Shown piece after piece: positions 47,576-47,696 of a stretch of 47,696 bases of DNA. A program made the translations under genes and the position numbers. The notes beneath the pieces are model-generated. The model did no database searches and was not told where the DNA came from. It saw nothing but the letters and a program-made list of their open reading frames with translations. Numbering within the stretch: the first letter of the stretch is position 1; the number at the start of each line of letters is the position of its first letter. Source of the DNA: Nitrobacter vulgaris (GTDB lineage Bacteria > Pseudomonadota > Alphaproteobacteria > Rhizobiales > Xanthobacteraceae); NCBI RefSeq assembly GCF_002028545.1, contig NZ_MWPQ01000002.1, forward strand, positions 1 through 47,696. The letters are read 5' to 3'.

Positions 47576-47696
47576 TCGGCATGCAAAATTGACCCCGTAA
47601 GCCGGGGGATCGGCGTCCAAAATTGACCCCCTACAGGTTGGCTGTTGCGCTGCCTGCTTTGTCATGAAGCAGGTGGTCGGGGATGCTGATCGTGGA
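47570..47696 (+). mobile_element. IS21-family insertion sequence, left end (cut by window edge)
   Basis: It begins TGTCATTCGGCATGCAAAAT, the TG-type terminus of IS21 elements. Two copies of CAAAATTGACCCC (47583-47595 and about 47619-47631) match the repeated terminal transposase-binding sites of the family. About 110 bases after the end comes the istA start. It is inserted at the 5' end of the unrecognised minus-strand gene. Confidence 0.75.
47683..47696 (+). CDS. istA: IS21-family transposase IstA, first codons only
   Basis: ATG CTG ATC GTG GA gives MLIV-, the usual start of IstA in this family (M-L-I-V-E). GGTGG and CGGGG lie directly upstream. The window ends here. The call rests on the peptide start plus the preceding IS21-type repeats. 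Confidence 0.6.

Larger units (their letters stand above)
43850..47696. mobile_element. One end of an integrated element inserted in comM (continues past the window)
   Basis: From the break in comM to the window edge, the DNA differs from the core: lower GC, no core genes, a plasmid/element-type primase-helicase, an unrecognised gene, and a nested IS21-family sequence. The comM-proximal end holds two imperfect direct repeats. No integrase, transposase of its own, relaxase or tRNA attachment site is visible, so the class of element (integrated plasmid, ICE, Tn7-like transposon or other) cannot be decided. Confidence 0.7.

Overview
The window is a piece of an alphaproteobacterial chromosome. 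Gene order and protein sequence point to the Nitrobacteraceae/Bradyrhizobiaceae (Nitrobacter, Bradyrhizobium, Rhodopseudomonas, Afipia group). Pointers are the high-GC core, the block mnmE-mnmG-rsmG-parA-parB with three perfect parS sites, rho-hemJ-ppsR-maf-coaE-dnaQ, secB-Tim44-mltA-smr-hslU-hslV and hisB-hisH-hisA-hisF-hisE-coaA, and several families of dispersed palindromic repeats between genes. The genus call is inference from memory of gene order; no search was run.

Layout. 1-640 is an AT-richer accessory scrap on the minus strand: a decayed DUF3800 gene cut by the window edge and a small zinc-ribbon protein. 640-9000 holds a DapC-type aminotransferase and ftsK behind a perfect CtrA-type site, then lolA, xthA, a cyclic-nucleotide-binding protein, an OmpR-type response regulator and an L,D-transpeptidase. 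9043-14807 holds yggS and a glutathione transferase (minus), then leuS-lptE-holA (plus). A GIY-YIG gene bracketed by inverted repeats lies at 14812-15294. 15332-21585 is the partition and tRNA-modification block on the minus strand, with parS sites at 18074, 18141 and 20140. 21690-25859 holds a thioredoxin-domain protein, rho and hemJ. The 426-base gap between hemJ and ppsR (25860-26285) is the best candidate for the chromosome origin, because ppsR is the homologue of RP001, which flanks oriC in Caulobacter and Rickettsia. 26286-40284 is ordinary core: ppsR-maf-coaE-dnaQ, secB, Tim44-mltA-smr, hslUV, the his operon and coaA. A hybrid histidine kinase follows at 40349-42607.

The right end is the most interesting part. 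comM (yifB) is cut just upstream of its Walker A motif, near 43850. What replaces its 5' part is foreign DNA: about 80 bases carrying two imperfect direct repeats, then a 982-residue primase-helicase-like replication protein (archaeo-eukaryotic primase-type N-terminus, CHC2-like zinc motif, superfamily-type helicase), a strong two-palindrome hairpin just ahead of its ribosome binding site, and an unrecognised gene whose 5' end is occupied by an IS21-family insertion sequence. The window stops five codons into istA. I read this as one end of an integrated, replication-competent element inserted in comM. Its other end and its recombination genes lie outside the window.
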